Of a stretch of 64,000 nt of DNA, positions 26,802-38,238 are shown in pieces; position 1 is the stretch's first letter, and the number at the start of each line of letters is the position of its first letter. Source of the DNA: Metallyticus violacea (taxonomy: Eukaryota > Arthropoda > Insecta > Mantodea > Metallyticidae); contig CM060831.1 in assembly GCA_030762175.1 (NCBI GenBank), positions 30,928,001 to 30,992,000 on the forward strand. Direction: 5' to 3'. The position numbers were made by a program, and so were the translations under genes. The notes under the pieces are model-generated. The model had not been told where the DNA came from, searched no databases, and saw only the letters and a list, made by a program, of their open reading frames with translations.

Positions 26802-27347
26802 TTAAAATAGCGCTATCAATAGGATTTGCAAGTTGATCTTTAGGTAGAAGTAAAGTAGGCTTGAAACTCTCCCTCCTGCCAAAAAAACTGAAGTGAAATC
26901 CCCTTTTTTAGGGGTGACAAACTGACATTGGGTCAGTACTTGCGGGTGTGAGTGAGTTAGCCATAGCCGCTCTGAATAATGGAAGACTTCGAGAAAGCTG
27001 GTGATCGAATAACAAAATTCATGGGCGCTGAATGGAAAACCCGCAAACTGAATAGATAACAAGTGAAAGAGAAATAGCCCTAGTAAGCTAGTTGGAATAA
27101 ATGACGTTAACTCAAAGGGTACCCAGCGGAGTGCTTTAAAATGGCCATGGCAACCTTGTAGTTTCGAATTTCTAAAGCATTCGGAGTTCTTTAGGTAGAA
27201 GGAATGCTTTGGCAGGGAAAAAAAAATTCTTATAGGCTGTTTATCGTTCGCTTTAGAGATCAAATGCAGTGCATTTCTTCTGTAGGTATGCACGCTTAAA
27301 AATAAAGCCTTAAAAGGCGGACTTTCCCTTACCTGTGCCTCTTTCAT
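26802..27347 (-). other. 181-residue open frame, unrecognised
   Basis: This is the longest open frame in the window. It starts MKEAQVRESPPFK and ends in a leucine/isoleucine-rich stretch. It lies in a moderately GC-richer patch. The sequence AAAGAGGCACAG|GTAAGG at its fifth codon is donor-like, and hydrophobic segments occur near residues 85-100. I recognise no domain, repeat or signal pattern, and the composition (many F, S, L, H) is typical of translated non-coding DNA. It may belong to an unrecognised interspersed repeat. I do not call it a gene. Confidence 0.2.
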
Positions 27348-28329
27348 TCCCTCCCACTCATGTCGCCCACCCTTTCAATCCTCTGAGACTTGTCTTCGCT
27401 TCCACTAAAGTGCGTTTCACTCTTAAAAGACAGAATGGCAGTATATCGAGTATTTATTCCTCTTTCTAAGGCACATGTTTTGCCTTTCGCTCCAGTAGAG
27501 AATTTTGTGTTCTATCTGATAGTGTCGTGATGTTACTTGGACATGCCGGGTTACGCAACCTGTCTTTGCCTTTTCTTTCCCTCTGCTCTTTTCCTTATTA
27601 AGACGCTCACTTCCCTGGAACAGTGTCTACCATTAACTGGTCAGTGCATATAGTGGTATTTACTGTATATTGATTGGAATACGTGACGTTATTTTCTCGA
27701 CCTGAGTGCCATCCCGGCTGGCTCCGCTGGTATCGCAGAGTTGATCCACGGGCAAAACATCTTTGGACTTTTGGTTAGAAGACCTGGCAGCTACTATCTT
27801 GCTAATTCTGTTTTAGTCCCAATTCGCCGTACCGACGCTATTTGTTGTTCTTAATTTAAAATATTATTTTATATAGAAGTGGTTAATTCCTTTGTTAACT
27901 GTGCCAGTGACCCAAATATTTTGTTGGGTTGGGTGGGATAGGATTGAATTGAATTGAAATGTTAGGGACGGGCGAGGCATTTTGGTCATTTCAACCATGC
28001 TCAAGGACTGGCCGTTTGTACCTTTGTCCCCAATGACGGAAACCTTCAGGAGGAAGGGTTGAAGGAAAATACTTCCAGGAGGAAGGAGATGCCGGGCTGC
28101 CAGAATCCCAGAGGTGGCGAGGTTCGTACATGGAAGATCTCTAATGTTTCCCGAAGCCGACCGTACTCCCTCCAAAGAGTTAAACTCCTGATAAGGACTG
28201 CTTCCATAGCAGGCGCCAAAACAGATCTTTTTCCAAATCGTCACACAGCACACAGAAGCATTCCATCTCCCCTAGCACATCCTATATCACAACCAACTAG
28301 AATGAAATATTCAGAAATAGGCAACTATA
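27348..28329. other. gene-free, relatively GC-rich stretch
   Basis: Richer in GC than the rest of the window, with local repeats such as CTTCAGGAGGAAGG and CTTCCAGGAGGAAGG near 28044-28085. Frames at 27864-28253 (minus) and 28059-28364 (plus) overlap each other and have no domain. It may be part of an unrecognised repeat. Confidence 0.4.
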
Positions 28330-28575
28330 ATCCCTATGTGAATTTTTTATTTTCCCCAAATTGAAGAAACACTTTCCATCGTGGGAGGCATTTTCCATCA
28401 TCAGAAGCAGTGGTGAAGGCTGCGAAGTAGATTCTGAAGAACCTGTCAAAAATGGTTTCCAACAGTTTCCAGAAGACTTGTAGAAAAACTGGGACAGATT
28501 CATTGCATCCAACGGGGACTACTTTGAGAAAGATCAAAATTATAAACGTGAATAAATATATGTTCTCAAAAAAAA
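28330..28575 (+). pseudogene. mariner transposase C-terminal fragment
   Basis: The plus strand reads CEFFIFPKLKKHF near 28340-28380, the block around the third catalytic residue (normally SDFFLFPKLKKHL). Here Asp is replaced by Glu. After a frame change the C-terminus follows: FQQFPEDL, a stop, KNWDRFIASNGDYFEKDQNY near 28465-28540, matching the W-x-KCI-x-GDY ending of mariner transposases. The rest of the gene is absent upstream. The frames called on the minus strand here are shadows. Confidence 0.75.
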
Positions 28576-28828
28576 AAAATATATATGTGCGCTTTATCCC
28601 TGTGTACAATTTGTCAAGTTATACTCTCGTGTACTTTCTTGGCACGCATGGCACATTAATTGCATCCTGCAGGGATTTTAGGAATGAATAAAATTGACTT
28701 TATTTGGGTTTCTATCTTTTAATTTTCTATAATATTTCCACTACAGCTAAAATACAAAACTAATATTCAATCGAGGCACAGTTATTAATGTATGATTATT
28801 TTTTAGCTACTAGTGTCTTATATCACTA

Positions 28829-28836
28829 GTAGGTAG

Positions 28837-28914
<78 letters not shown>

Positions 28915-28928
28915 ATAGTAGTAATAGT
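28829..28928. repeat. (TAG)n / (CTA)n microsatellite
   Basis: A tract of about 30 trinucleotide units with two late interruptions (AATAGTA). It lies immediately 3' (minus-strand sense) of the retrotransposon remnants at 29235-30060 and may be their tail. Confidence 0.95.
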
Positions 28929-29234
28929 GTATGCATTTATTTACGAAATATATTTGTTACAAATCTAGCTCATCATGTGGCAAGGTCCTGGGACAGTGTG
29001 TGAGTTCCCATTACACTAGGAAGGAAAATACATGAAATTGTACAAGCCAATATTAAACTCCTAAGAGCCAAAAAGCATATATAATAATGAAATAAATAAA
29101 TGAAAAATACATATAATAGAATTTTTTTAAATGCATAAATAAAATAAACAGAAAAGAAAACAGTACAAAGTGAATAACTTACACTCTCGCACAAATAATT
29201 CATCACACACACACATGTACAAATAAGTTGAGCT

Positions 29235-29560
29235 GTTTCACTTTGTTTAAAATTTTACCTACTCCCTCTTCCTCCCTATCTGCCAGCAAAGTTCAGCACT
29301 GCCACTGCCCTTTCTTCCAGTTAACAAACGGGGCCACTACATATCCCTTTCTCCATTCTTCTGTCCCCTTGCAGTTCGCCAGAATATGTTCCCAAGATTC
29401 TTGCTTGCTACGCACATTTAGGGCAGATTCTCGCACCCTTTCTGCCTGTTACTTTAGTCATCCACCTACGTTTAACGTAAATCAAGCGAGCCCCTGTTTG
29501 GATATAACACTCCATCCATCATCCGATTTTCAGTTGTGATTGTACCTCCAGTTAAACATG
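29235..29560 (-). pseudogene. non-LTR retrotransposon C-terminal zinc-motif remnant
   Basis: Minus-strand frames read GARICPKC-like sequence (with a stop in one frame) then VASKQESWEHILANC near 29435-29360, followed by KGTEEWRKGYVVAPFVN. The arrangement C-x2-C-x7-8-H-x4-C is the CCHC-type motif found after the reverse transcriptase of several non-LTR retrotransposon clades. Upstream residues RRWMTKVTGRKG fit the preceding basic region. The frame is broken. The plus frame at 29228-29539 is a shadow. Whether this belongs to the same element as the reverse transcriptase piece at 29705-30060 is uncertain; order and strand agree. Confidence 0.55.
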
Positions 29561-29704
29561 TTTTTCACACTCCGAAATAGTGAGCTGCCTATTAATGTAC
29601 CTCAAGCGTTTCTTAATTTTCCTCCAAACTCCCCTCCTGTTTCCCCCCCCCCCTGTGGGACCTAAATGTTACTCCTTCTATATTTTCCAGACTCCTTCTG
29701 GATT

Positions 29705-30060
29705 TGCTTAAACATCATGTATGCTGCTATCATTATAACATAAAATCAAACCACAGTAGAGTAAAGAATGAAAAAAGCAAAATACGCACTGTGAATGTAG
29801 TTTCAGATACAACATATCTGAACAAGTTCTAGATAATCTGTTATATACATTATTTATATGTGAATTCGAAGATAATTTCTGGTCTGTAATAATGGCTAAT
29901 AAATTAATATCACGGGTATCCGACAAGTCTGATCAAACTGCGAGACTTAAATTACAGTTAAGATTTTGAGTTTTATCCTCATTAATTAGAAAACCGTTGG
30001 CTCTGAACCAGTTAGTAGCCTGTTCCACTGAACATTCCATCATTGATTTAATACAACCTA
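29705..30060 (-). pseudogene. non-LTR reverse transcriptase remnant
   Basis: The minus strand reads VEQATNWFRANGFLINEDKT near 30020-29970, the conserved W-x-N-x-L-x-x-N-x-x-KT block of non-LTR reverse transcriptases. It then reads DINLLAIITDQKLSSNSHI near 29900-29850 (normally FLG-x-x-ID-x-KLSW-x-HI) and FHSLLYCGLILCYNDSSIHD near 29750-29710 (normally FHS-x-L-x-YG-x-x-LWG). The order and spacing are those of the thumb region of jockey-like elements. The catalytic YADD box and everything upstream are missing, and a stop precedes the SDTRD segment. Upstream it runs into the palindrome at 30053-30092. Confidence 0.8.
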
Positions 30061-30092
30061 AATTAGAATTACGCAATTCTAATTTAAGTTGT
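30053..30092. repeat. 18-bp-arm inverted repeat
   Basis: ACAACCTAAATTAGAATT, a 4-base loop ACGC, then AATTCTAATTTAAGTTGT. The arms pair at 17 of 18 positions. It directly abuts the 5' break of the reverse transcriptase remnant. Confidence 0.9.
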
Positions 30093-32024
30093 TTCTGATA
30101 GTATATTCAGAAACAATGGAAAGGTTAGACGAAACGTTTCCAGATCTGCGAGACATTAAACGCTAGCTTGATTTCCGATATTAAGACCAACAATTCATTT
30201 TTATGGACGAATCCAATAGACAAATTGTGCAACTAATACTAAAGTATTTGTGCCTTAACAATCAAGTATTCCACAACATTAATTATGGATATGTGCAAAA
30301 GAGTTTGGGGAAAATTGCATTTGTTCCGGAAGGCACACCTTGCTCTTGACGACTGCATAGTGCTCCAATAGAAAATCACGGCTGTTTTTATTACTGTGTA
30401 GTGCAATGAAGCTAATAAAATAGTTATGCCGTATTCCTATGTAAAGCGTATGTATAGTACAGGGGTACATTGTTTCTAGATGTAATCAGAGATTTAATTG
30501 TAAGTCTAACGTAAACACAAAATGTCAGTGCCAATGCAAGCTTTTCATATGCAAAATGAAAATAGCTTTATTAAAATTGCAATGATGGGGTTTTAATGTG
30601 GAACATTGGCGAATCATTAAATAAATGCAAATTGTTGAGTAGATTAACATATCAATACAATCGATACCAGCTCTGTTACAGGGAGTAGCATAATGGATAC
30701 ATTTTGGAAAAGGCAGCATATTGCCCTGGTGCATGAAATTCAGAATACTCTCGCACCCCCTGACTCCACAATCACTGAGAAATGTCGCATCTACAACCGC
30801 ATGTCTCCGTGTAAGGAAGAACCATAAGTGGTGCAAATGAAAAGAACCCAAAGGAGCCTGTGATAAATTTGGAGGAGGAAGGGCTGGAGGTAAAACTGCC
30901 CCCCCCCGCGAAAATTTAAAAGCTATTTGTAAATGTGTATAATATCTATAATTAAATCAAAATAATGAATGAATTTGAATTCTCGTCCATTGAGTTTTAT
31001 CGAACCCGCTTATCATACAAGAACTCAGAGATAATATTCGTCAGGAAATTGTCCATCATATTTCCCATAATGAACTACAGTGAGTAATGAATAATATCCT
31101 AAAGGGATGTCAAAAATGAATGGAGAATGAAAGCGGGCTGTTTCAACACCTCATTTGACAATTTGGTAAGTAATGAGCTCTTAAATTGTTTTGTGTATTG
31201 TATGTTTGGTTTGTTTTATTGTTTAACCCTCCCGCTAATCACTGAGACTCAGCTAACGAGCGGGGCGCTCTCCTATAGGCAAAATTGATCGAACAATATA
31301 ACCATCTTTGGATTTTTCACACTTCACCGCGCTTATCAGAATACTAGCTAACACCAGGAAATAGTCAATCTTCGAACTTAACAGTCTAAATATCGGCAAC
31401 ATTTTGTTTCTGCTTAAAATTATCTGTTATCAATGCTTAAATTTCAGAATCGCGAAAAATATACAAAACCTTTTGGACAAAATGGTGTCCTGAGTTTAAT
31501 TGTGGTGAAATATCCTATGATGGCCAGCATTGCGTTGTCCTTGAAAAGTTATAACAGAAAACCTAAACAAAGTGCGTGGTTTATGACGAGTGCCTGACTA
31601 TCAGCGTTATAGTACATGAAACAGGATATAATGCAAATAATATTTTAACTAAAGAATTAGAAATAAATTATTAACCCTTCAAGTTGGGGACCTCGAATAC
31701 TGAACCCAATAAGAATGGATGTGAGTCGACATTCCAAACATTTAAGATGTTTACCGGGAGCAAGCAAACATTTCTTAATATATTTGTCATTAGGGACGAG
31801 ATACAGATCCATCAAGATAATCCTGAAACAAACTGAAAAGTGATTTAACGACCCGTTTCTTCCTTTTCCTCTTTTTTCCCCTCCCCTCCCGTGGATACTC
31901 AACGTTGTTCTAATTGATTGTTTGAGGAAAGAAGTTGCAATAATAAGTACGTTTAATTTCAAAGTATGAGAAGCAATCAAGGATAAACGTTGGCGAATTG
32001 TTGAAGCGAGGTGTATTCTTCAGA
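30093..32024. other. gene-free stretch
   Basis: No supported gene. A C-run lies at about 30900-30907. The frames at 30525-30851 and 31657-31980 on the minus strand are unrecognised. Confidence 0.5.
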
Positions 32025-32120
32025 GCAATGCATCATGCCACAAGTCTTGCCTTTACAGATAGATGAATCCTGAGCTGCAGTCACGCCTCTTTTCACGAAT
32101 GGCAACGGAGACAGCCGAGC
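32025..32120 (+). repeat. inverted-repeat arm, left
   Basis: About 95 bp that recurs in inverted orientation at 32657-32752. The best core is CAGTCACGCCTCTTTTCACG then AATGGCAACGGAGA. Similarity is about 80 percent by eye over the inner 75 bp. Confidence 0.7.
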
Positions 32121-32533
32121 CCAAGTGTGCAACAAATGCAGGCGGATAGAATAGTCGTAGAGCACGGAAACAATCAAACGTACAGCAAAAAATAACTTTT
32201 GGGGATGCATTTTAATATTTAATCACATTCAGTATACAACGAAGTCATTAGCAATGTAACACGTAAAGGAATTAAAAACGATACGAAAAAAGGCATGTGC
32301 TTTTAACACTGTAAGTTTTGCATATTTTTTTTTTTTAATCTACCCTAACATAAATTTGCTACTTATGTGTTGTTTTAACCCTATAAACTCTGAATTTTTT
32401 TTCAATATAAGCTAACCGAATCTAACTTTGCAACCTATGCGTTATCCTCTCCAATAAGTGACAGTAAAAAGGAGCATTTATTATACTAAGAACAGAGTAG
32501 ACAAAATTTGAAGATAAAAAAAGATAAATAAAA

Positions 32534-32605
32534 CTACCTTCGGAGATCGAACCCACTACCTCCATGCTATTAGCCCGACGCTCCAACCAACTGAGCTACC
32601 AGCCC
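32534..32605 (-). tRNA. tRNA-Ile-like relic (anticodon AAT position)
   Basis: The minus strand reads GGGCTGGTAGCTCAGTTGGT, with a perfect A box. An anticodon loop CTAATAG then places AAT at the anticodon, and a B box GGGTTCGATCTCC follows. The D arm is convincing. The anticodon stem has a G-A mismatch and two G-T pairs, and the T-stem and acceptor stem do not pair properly, so this is a pseudogene or the head of a SINE rather than a working tRNA. A stretch of T-rich (element-strand) sequence follows. It lies just inside the right arm of the inverted repeat. Confidence 0.5.
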
Positions 32606-32656
32606 GACACGGACATCGTGGTCAACGTATGATGAAATCACACTACCTGGAATTGA

Positions 32657-32752
32657 GCTCGGTTTCTCCGTTGCCATTTGTGAAAGGAGGCGTGACTCCA
32701 GCTCCCGGATTCGTCTGTCTTTAAGGTTAAGTCAAGTCATGTACTGCAATGG
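32657..32752 (-). repeat. inverted-repeat arm, right
   Basis: Inverted counterpart of 32025-32120, core TCTCCGTTGCCATTTGTGAA then AGGAGGCGTGACT. The interval between arms is about 536 bp. Confidence 0.7.
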
Positions 32753-34180
32753 TTGTAATTGATAAAGCAGGATCTACCTGCGACTTCAGGCTTTTTCCAA
32801 AACTGAAAGAAAAAATTCGAGGGAGGGCATTTTCATCCGATGAAGCCACGAGGTTGAAAACCGTGGTTTATACCTTTGTTTCTAGAAGTCATTAGAAATT
32901 TTCAAGCATCACTGGGAGAAGTGCGTTAGTCTTCAAGGAGAGGATGTTGAAAAGTAAGGTAAAAATAAAAATTTTAATCAGGAATGAAGCGCAGGGATCA
33001 ATTCTCGTAATTTTAGAACATTTTTTTTTTAATGTTAGAGACTTCTTAAAATGATTGGATCTACTGAAAAAGATTAGTTACTCACATCCTGAATCTAATG
33101 TCGTATATCTAGATAGCAGAGGATTACGGCAACCTTCTTCGCTAGAAGCTAAATTCTGCAGTAAATCTTAACTTTCTACAACGGAAGCTATTAAACTGCA
33201 AGTGCCCACTTACACTAAAATCATATGAGTGTGTATCCCGTCTTACACTGCAGCTTTGGTTTCGTGGGTTAGGGGTATAGTTTAGTACGGGAGTGAATCA
33301 GTCTCTGGTGGACCGCAACAAAGAGCTGGCCACAGGACCGCTTACACTTGCGGTTCTGTGTGTTCCTTCCATGCGCAGCAAGACGCTTTGTAGACACAAG
33401 ATGCGGGCTCTACGTCTTGCCTTTCGACGTGCAAAAACTGACTGAAGTTACGTAAAAGCCCTTTTGTAGGGCTTTACTCTGAAAGTTTGTTTGAAATGTC
33501 GGTCAATATTGATGCGGAAAAAAAAAAAAAAGATTGGTATCAACAGTAAGAATTACATTAGGTGTGCACAGAGGCGGATATTGACTGAGAGAAATTCGTC
33601 GAAATATTGAGCTCGAGAACAACATCCTTTTCAGTTTTAACAAGCAGCAACTTTTTAGAAAAAATGCAATATTTTAAAATATTAGGAATATTTTAAAGCA
33701 ACGTTAATTTATTTCTATCTACATAGTCCAGGAACTTAAGTGAATATGAAAGTGTAAATATTCCATTCTATTAAATAAATATTTGATTATGAAGAATCTG
33801 GCAAAAACTGTCAAAAATAAAAAAGCAGCAACAATATACTTACGAGATACGATCCACAAGTTTTCGGACTGACCTTTTGGTAAGTAATATAATAAAAATG
33901 CAGATATATTAACAAAAGTTTGATATCCGTGTGGAACTTGTAATTACAAGCATAATAAAAAATCGATAAATACATATTAAAATGATATTATCATGTAAAT
34001 AGAATGGATCCCAATCGCATCCCCATAAGAGTAAATTACTATAAAAAAATCGTCTATTATATGGAGGTGGAATAGGTGTTATGGCCTAAACCACAGTTGT
34101 ACATGATGATGATTTTTAAACATAATTTCCTTTTATTTTAAAGCATTCCTCACATCTCTCGACTAAGACGGAATCTCCTT

Positions 34181-34181
<1 letters not shown>
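32753..34181. other. gene-free stretch with one hairpin
   Basis: No supported gene. A hairpin at 33452-33477 has arms AAAGCCCT and AGGGCTTT around a 5-base loop. The 200 bp before it is GC-richer than its surroundings but has no convincing frame. Confidence 0.45.

Positions 34182-34223
<42 letters not shown>
34182..34223. repeat. (AG)n microsatellite
   Basis: Uninterrupted tract of 21 dinucleotide units, followed by C and a G-run. Confidence 0.97.
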
Positions 34224-34225
<2 letters not shown>

Positions 34226-34289
34226 GGGGGTTATCCGCAAAGATTCTGGAAAACAGAATCCTCCATTCCATTGTTGTTTGTGGATAAAG

Positions 34290-35166
34290 GGTCAGAATTC
34301 AGTTTGAAAATAGATAGTAATTTGTCCGTTCAAGGTTAGTGCTTTTGCTGGATGATTCACCTCCTGGATGCCATGTGTGTTCACCTCAACCATGACAACA
34401 TCAGAGTACTGGTGGGTTGTCGTGCAGCAGGCAAACTCCTCGACTCCGCATTTTTCTTTGATGGTATGCAGAAGCTGAGCATAGTACTTTTCAGTCACTG
34501 CCTTTCTTTCATGCCCATCATCAGAAGTTCGCTATAGTCCCAACAAACTTCGCCATAATCTTGTTCATGGACTATGTGGCCTTGGCCTTTCTACAGCATG
34601 CATTCGATTCTGCCCTCTCGTTACCATGACAAAGGTATAAAGCTTCAGACAACACTCCACACGCACACACTTGCATTTGAACTGCTTAAAGAATTTGATT
34701 TTGCACTGACCTTGATACATATTGATGAAGGATGGATGCACAGTTGCTTTAAAAATGCCCAACCTTGCAGCTATTTCTTTGGTTTTCAGAGCCTGTCACT
34801 CAATTTTCTCCTCGACGAGGGAAATATTGTCTTGTGTCAACACATTCACCGACCTACCCTCACATAGGCCATCTTTAAGACTCTCTCTGCCCAAACAAAT
34901 TCTCCTTCAGAGTGGAATATGAAGGGAAAGCTTTCTCAGTTTATTATTTCTTTAGTTACACAGTTAATCACTGTTCTGTATTGCATTTTGTACATCCGCT
35001 GTATTATGCAACTTAAATGAGCTCTACAGAGGAAACGAATGGTGTCATTGAAAATAAAATGCAGTGTTCATTTTCATGAAACATGTGACTATCAGATAAC
35101 ATGAACGTCGCAACAATGAATGATGGCCTTCTGAGCCATGGCCGGAAACTTATGGATGTGACCTCG
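34290..35166 (-). pseudogene. mariner transposase pseudogene with one terminal repeat
   Basis: The right boundary (35141-35165) is the sequence GCCGGAAACTTATGGATGTG ACCTC, closely like the right end of the mariner at 2248-3425 but inverted in sense. Reading minus from there, a helix-turn-helix region appears near 34850-34730 (GRSVNVLTQDNISLV and then KTKEIAARLGIFKATVH). A middle part follows (MNKIMAKFVGTI), then TEKYYAQLLHTIKEKC near 34495. The second catalytic motif reads LLHDNPPV near 34440 with Asp retained. The third is in another frame as TNYYLF near 34335, an Asp-to-Asn change. The far end is lost. The plus frames at 34352-34537, 34574-34867 and 34722-34922 are shadows. Confidence 0.8.
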
Positions 35167-37424
35167 AAAGATTTTTATTATAATACCGAAATGCTTGGAA
35201 ATATTAATTTATATATAGGTCATGTGGATATATTAGTTTCGTCCTGTAATAAATTGCAATAACCGACAGAATTCGCATTTCATAAATATTTACAGAACTT
35301 CTGAGAGTATTGGACTCAGATTATATTAAGCAACTTACGTAATTATAAAACGCGGTACTTTAAAATTTTTTTATATAATGTTCAAAGGTTTTCAGAATTA
35401 ATGATTATGAATTTTCAGAAGGCAACAAACTTGAAACCTGTTTTTATGAGCACAACATATCAGTGGCGCAAAGATTTAATGTTAATGATGAGGGTAAGCA
35501 TTTCAACTACAAAATGCACAATACCCTTGCGTATGCAAAAAGTGTGCGCGTGATGATGTGGACCACAAATGCAATTTAGTGCAGTTTTGGCGATTTATTG
35601 GTTTATTCTAAAGTTCCCAGTTTGAAACGGCAGCCGTTCCACAACTGACAGTCACTATAGCATAAGGGCATGAATTGGGTATCGATTTCTCATGGATGCC
35701 TCTGGCGACTCTCTTCTGTTCCTGTACTTAAAATTTTCTCGGTGGGAAGAACATTTCTTTTTATTTACTTCGTGCACCATGTTACCTTATCTAGGATTGT
35801 TTACCTTTAAAGTGACGTATGTTAAAGTTGGTTGCAACAAAATATAAATTGTAAATTGCGCTGGACTACAAAAGCAAACTTTTTTAATATTCGAAATTAA
35901 AACAAAAATTTCTACATATTTTAAATACATTGACTTTAAATTTTTTCTTATTTTTCTATATCAGATATAATTTTTGTATATCACACATTCACACGTTGAA
36001 AATGATGGTTTTGCCTTTTATGATGTTTCTAGCTTGAATCATCTGATTACAGCATCCAGCAAAAGTCTGCCATCATGGAATCAAATAAAAGCCCTAATAT
36101 CTTTGCTCCATTGTCTCGATATCCTAGCGAATCCTTTCACTTTGCTCATCACCGATTTCAACAAGACTTTGTGGGAAGGAGTCCAAAATGCAATGTTGGA
36201 AACGCATATATATATATATATTGGTATCAGCTCGGCCCATTAACGTATGTATACATGCGTGAGACCATTATTAATTTCCAACACTGTGGGGGCTTCAAAT
36301 ATTAATCTTATTTAACCAATAGTATAATTCATTGAAACATGAATAATAAACGATATAGGATCTGATTTTTATCCTTGTCTTCAAGTGGAATTAAAATACA
36401 AGTTGTAAATCTTCTGCAGGTCCGATATGATTATTCTACGTTGATATTTTGTTATAGAGCAATCACATATAAAAAAAAATGTTGGGATGGTTGAAACACT
36501 TCTTTTTCTTTTTTCTTTTTTTGTCATAAACTTGAAACAATTAAAAAGGCTTTTTATAAATTCACTATGCGCAACCCTCTTTGATATAACACCAGAATTT
36601 ATACAAAACTGTTCTCCGAAGTTCTCAAGTTCAACACAGAAAACTTAAATGCACTGAAACGTTCTCACTCCTGTCAGATATTACCAAGAAATGTTCCCAT
36701 TGTTAAAATAAAAAATAAACAAAACTTCCGGGCTGTTTTGGGGGAGTAGTGAATAGCAATCATCAGAAAGGTGCATAGGTAATGTTGACAATTATGAGAA
36801 TTTAACAAGCTTTCATAATTATGATAAGATAATTTTAAACTTTGAAAATAAAAAGGACATATTTTTTAATGTTTTTCTTGCGAAAATTATATATAAAATT
36901 ATTAATCTCCAAAAATATACCTGATCACAAAAACTAATTGCATATTTGAAATCACTATGTCGATTTTGGTCAACTGCACTTAATGTTTTTACTTGTAGAC
37001 CGGTGTTCTTGTATGCTAGTGGAACATCTACACAACATTATCGTAAATTTACGGCATATGCTGAACTTTTTTTCGAGACAGATGTCGGTGGCTTTAAAGG
37101 CTTTTTGGCCTCCAAAACAACAAAACAATATAACATCATTGTATATATTTATCAACCAGAAACATAATCTTTCAAGATTCGGTGATGTCAAAACCTTGTT
37201 AAGACTTACAGAAACTTCCGTTAATGAATGATCTGAGGGATAATACAAATGCCATTTTTTTAAAAGAAGTAAATACAACCAAGGTAATGTATCTCACGAG
37301 CTACTAAACATTGCCCAAATGTTCTCAGCTCGCTAAATCATGGAGTCAGTCCTCACTTCCTGCCTGCACTCTTGTGTCTGTAATGAGGAATATAACAGCT
37401 GGCAGGCCAGAGGTCCTGGGTTTT

Positions 37425-37426
<2 letters not shown>
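35167..37426. other. gene-free stretch
   Basis: No supported gene. A short (AT)n tract lies at about 36206-36221. Frames at 35974-36305 and 36946-37278 have no recognisable domain. Confidence 0.5.
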
Positions 37427-37470
<44 letters not shown>

Positions 37471-37491
37471 GTGTGTGTGTGTGTGTGTGTG
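37427..37491. repeat. compound microsatellite (AT)n(GT)n
   Basis: AT tract from about 37427 to 37467, then CACG and a GT tract to 37491. The frame at 37311-37559 runs through it and is not a gene. Confidence 0.96.
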
Positions 37492-38238
37492 ATATTCAGC
37501 TGTTTCCAACAAGGACATTTGTAAACCTAGCTGTCAGCACCTTCTGTTGGCTGTGGTGAAGATGTTAAAATATTTCATGCATAAATCCCATAAATGAAAT
37601 CTAGATAATTTATGGAAATGTAAAATGTAAGAATTACTTTTAATTAAATTTTAAAAACACTTTTCTTGTCAATACAAGAAAATAATAAATAAATAAATAA
37701 TAATAAATAACTCGAATGTTTTAATCATATTTTCGGTAATATTTTGTTTATAAAATCGTTAAACCTATTTTGTTATCAGCATTAAAATGTTAAAACATTT
37801 AATTAATTTATGCATATAAGCTTTAAAGTGGCAAGGTTTCATTCTTCAGCACAAAATGTTGGGTTATCTGTGCAAGATGTAACTTCCCAGACATCTCCAG
37901 AGATCTGTTGATTCCCCTAGCAACTCGTTTCCTTATCACGACACGTACCAGGCCGCGAGGGAAGACAACCCGAAGTTGAGCACGATAAATAGCATTAGTT
38001 AACGAGCATGTGTCTGTACAGGCTATCCCATAAATCACATTGTGACGCGATGCTATGTAGGCTTATTGAATAACAAAATTGCACCATATAACATCCTCTG
38101 AAATGAGGAAAGATCTTATTAAAATACATTAAGAGATGCTTCTAAAGATTAGTGCATGTATAGGGAACATCTGTATCCTTTAATTGAAAATGTGAGGACA
38201 AAGGAAGCATGCAGTTTAAATGACATTTGTAAAATAGG
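37492..38238. other. gene-free stretch
   Basis: No supported gene. A short tract of AAAT units lies at about 37680-37710. The minus frame at 37823-38038 is unrecognised. Confidence 0.5.

Noticed and set aside
28059..28364. Plus frame of 101 residues as a gene
   Set aside because: It overlaps an equally long minus frame, has no domain, and runs into the mariner fragment at 28330.
33280..33477. Histone gene ending in a stem-loop
   Set aside because: No frame before the hairpin matches any histone C-terminus, and the loop size is wrong.
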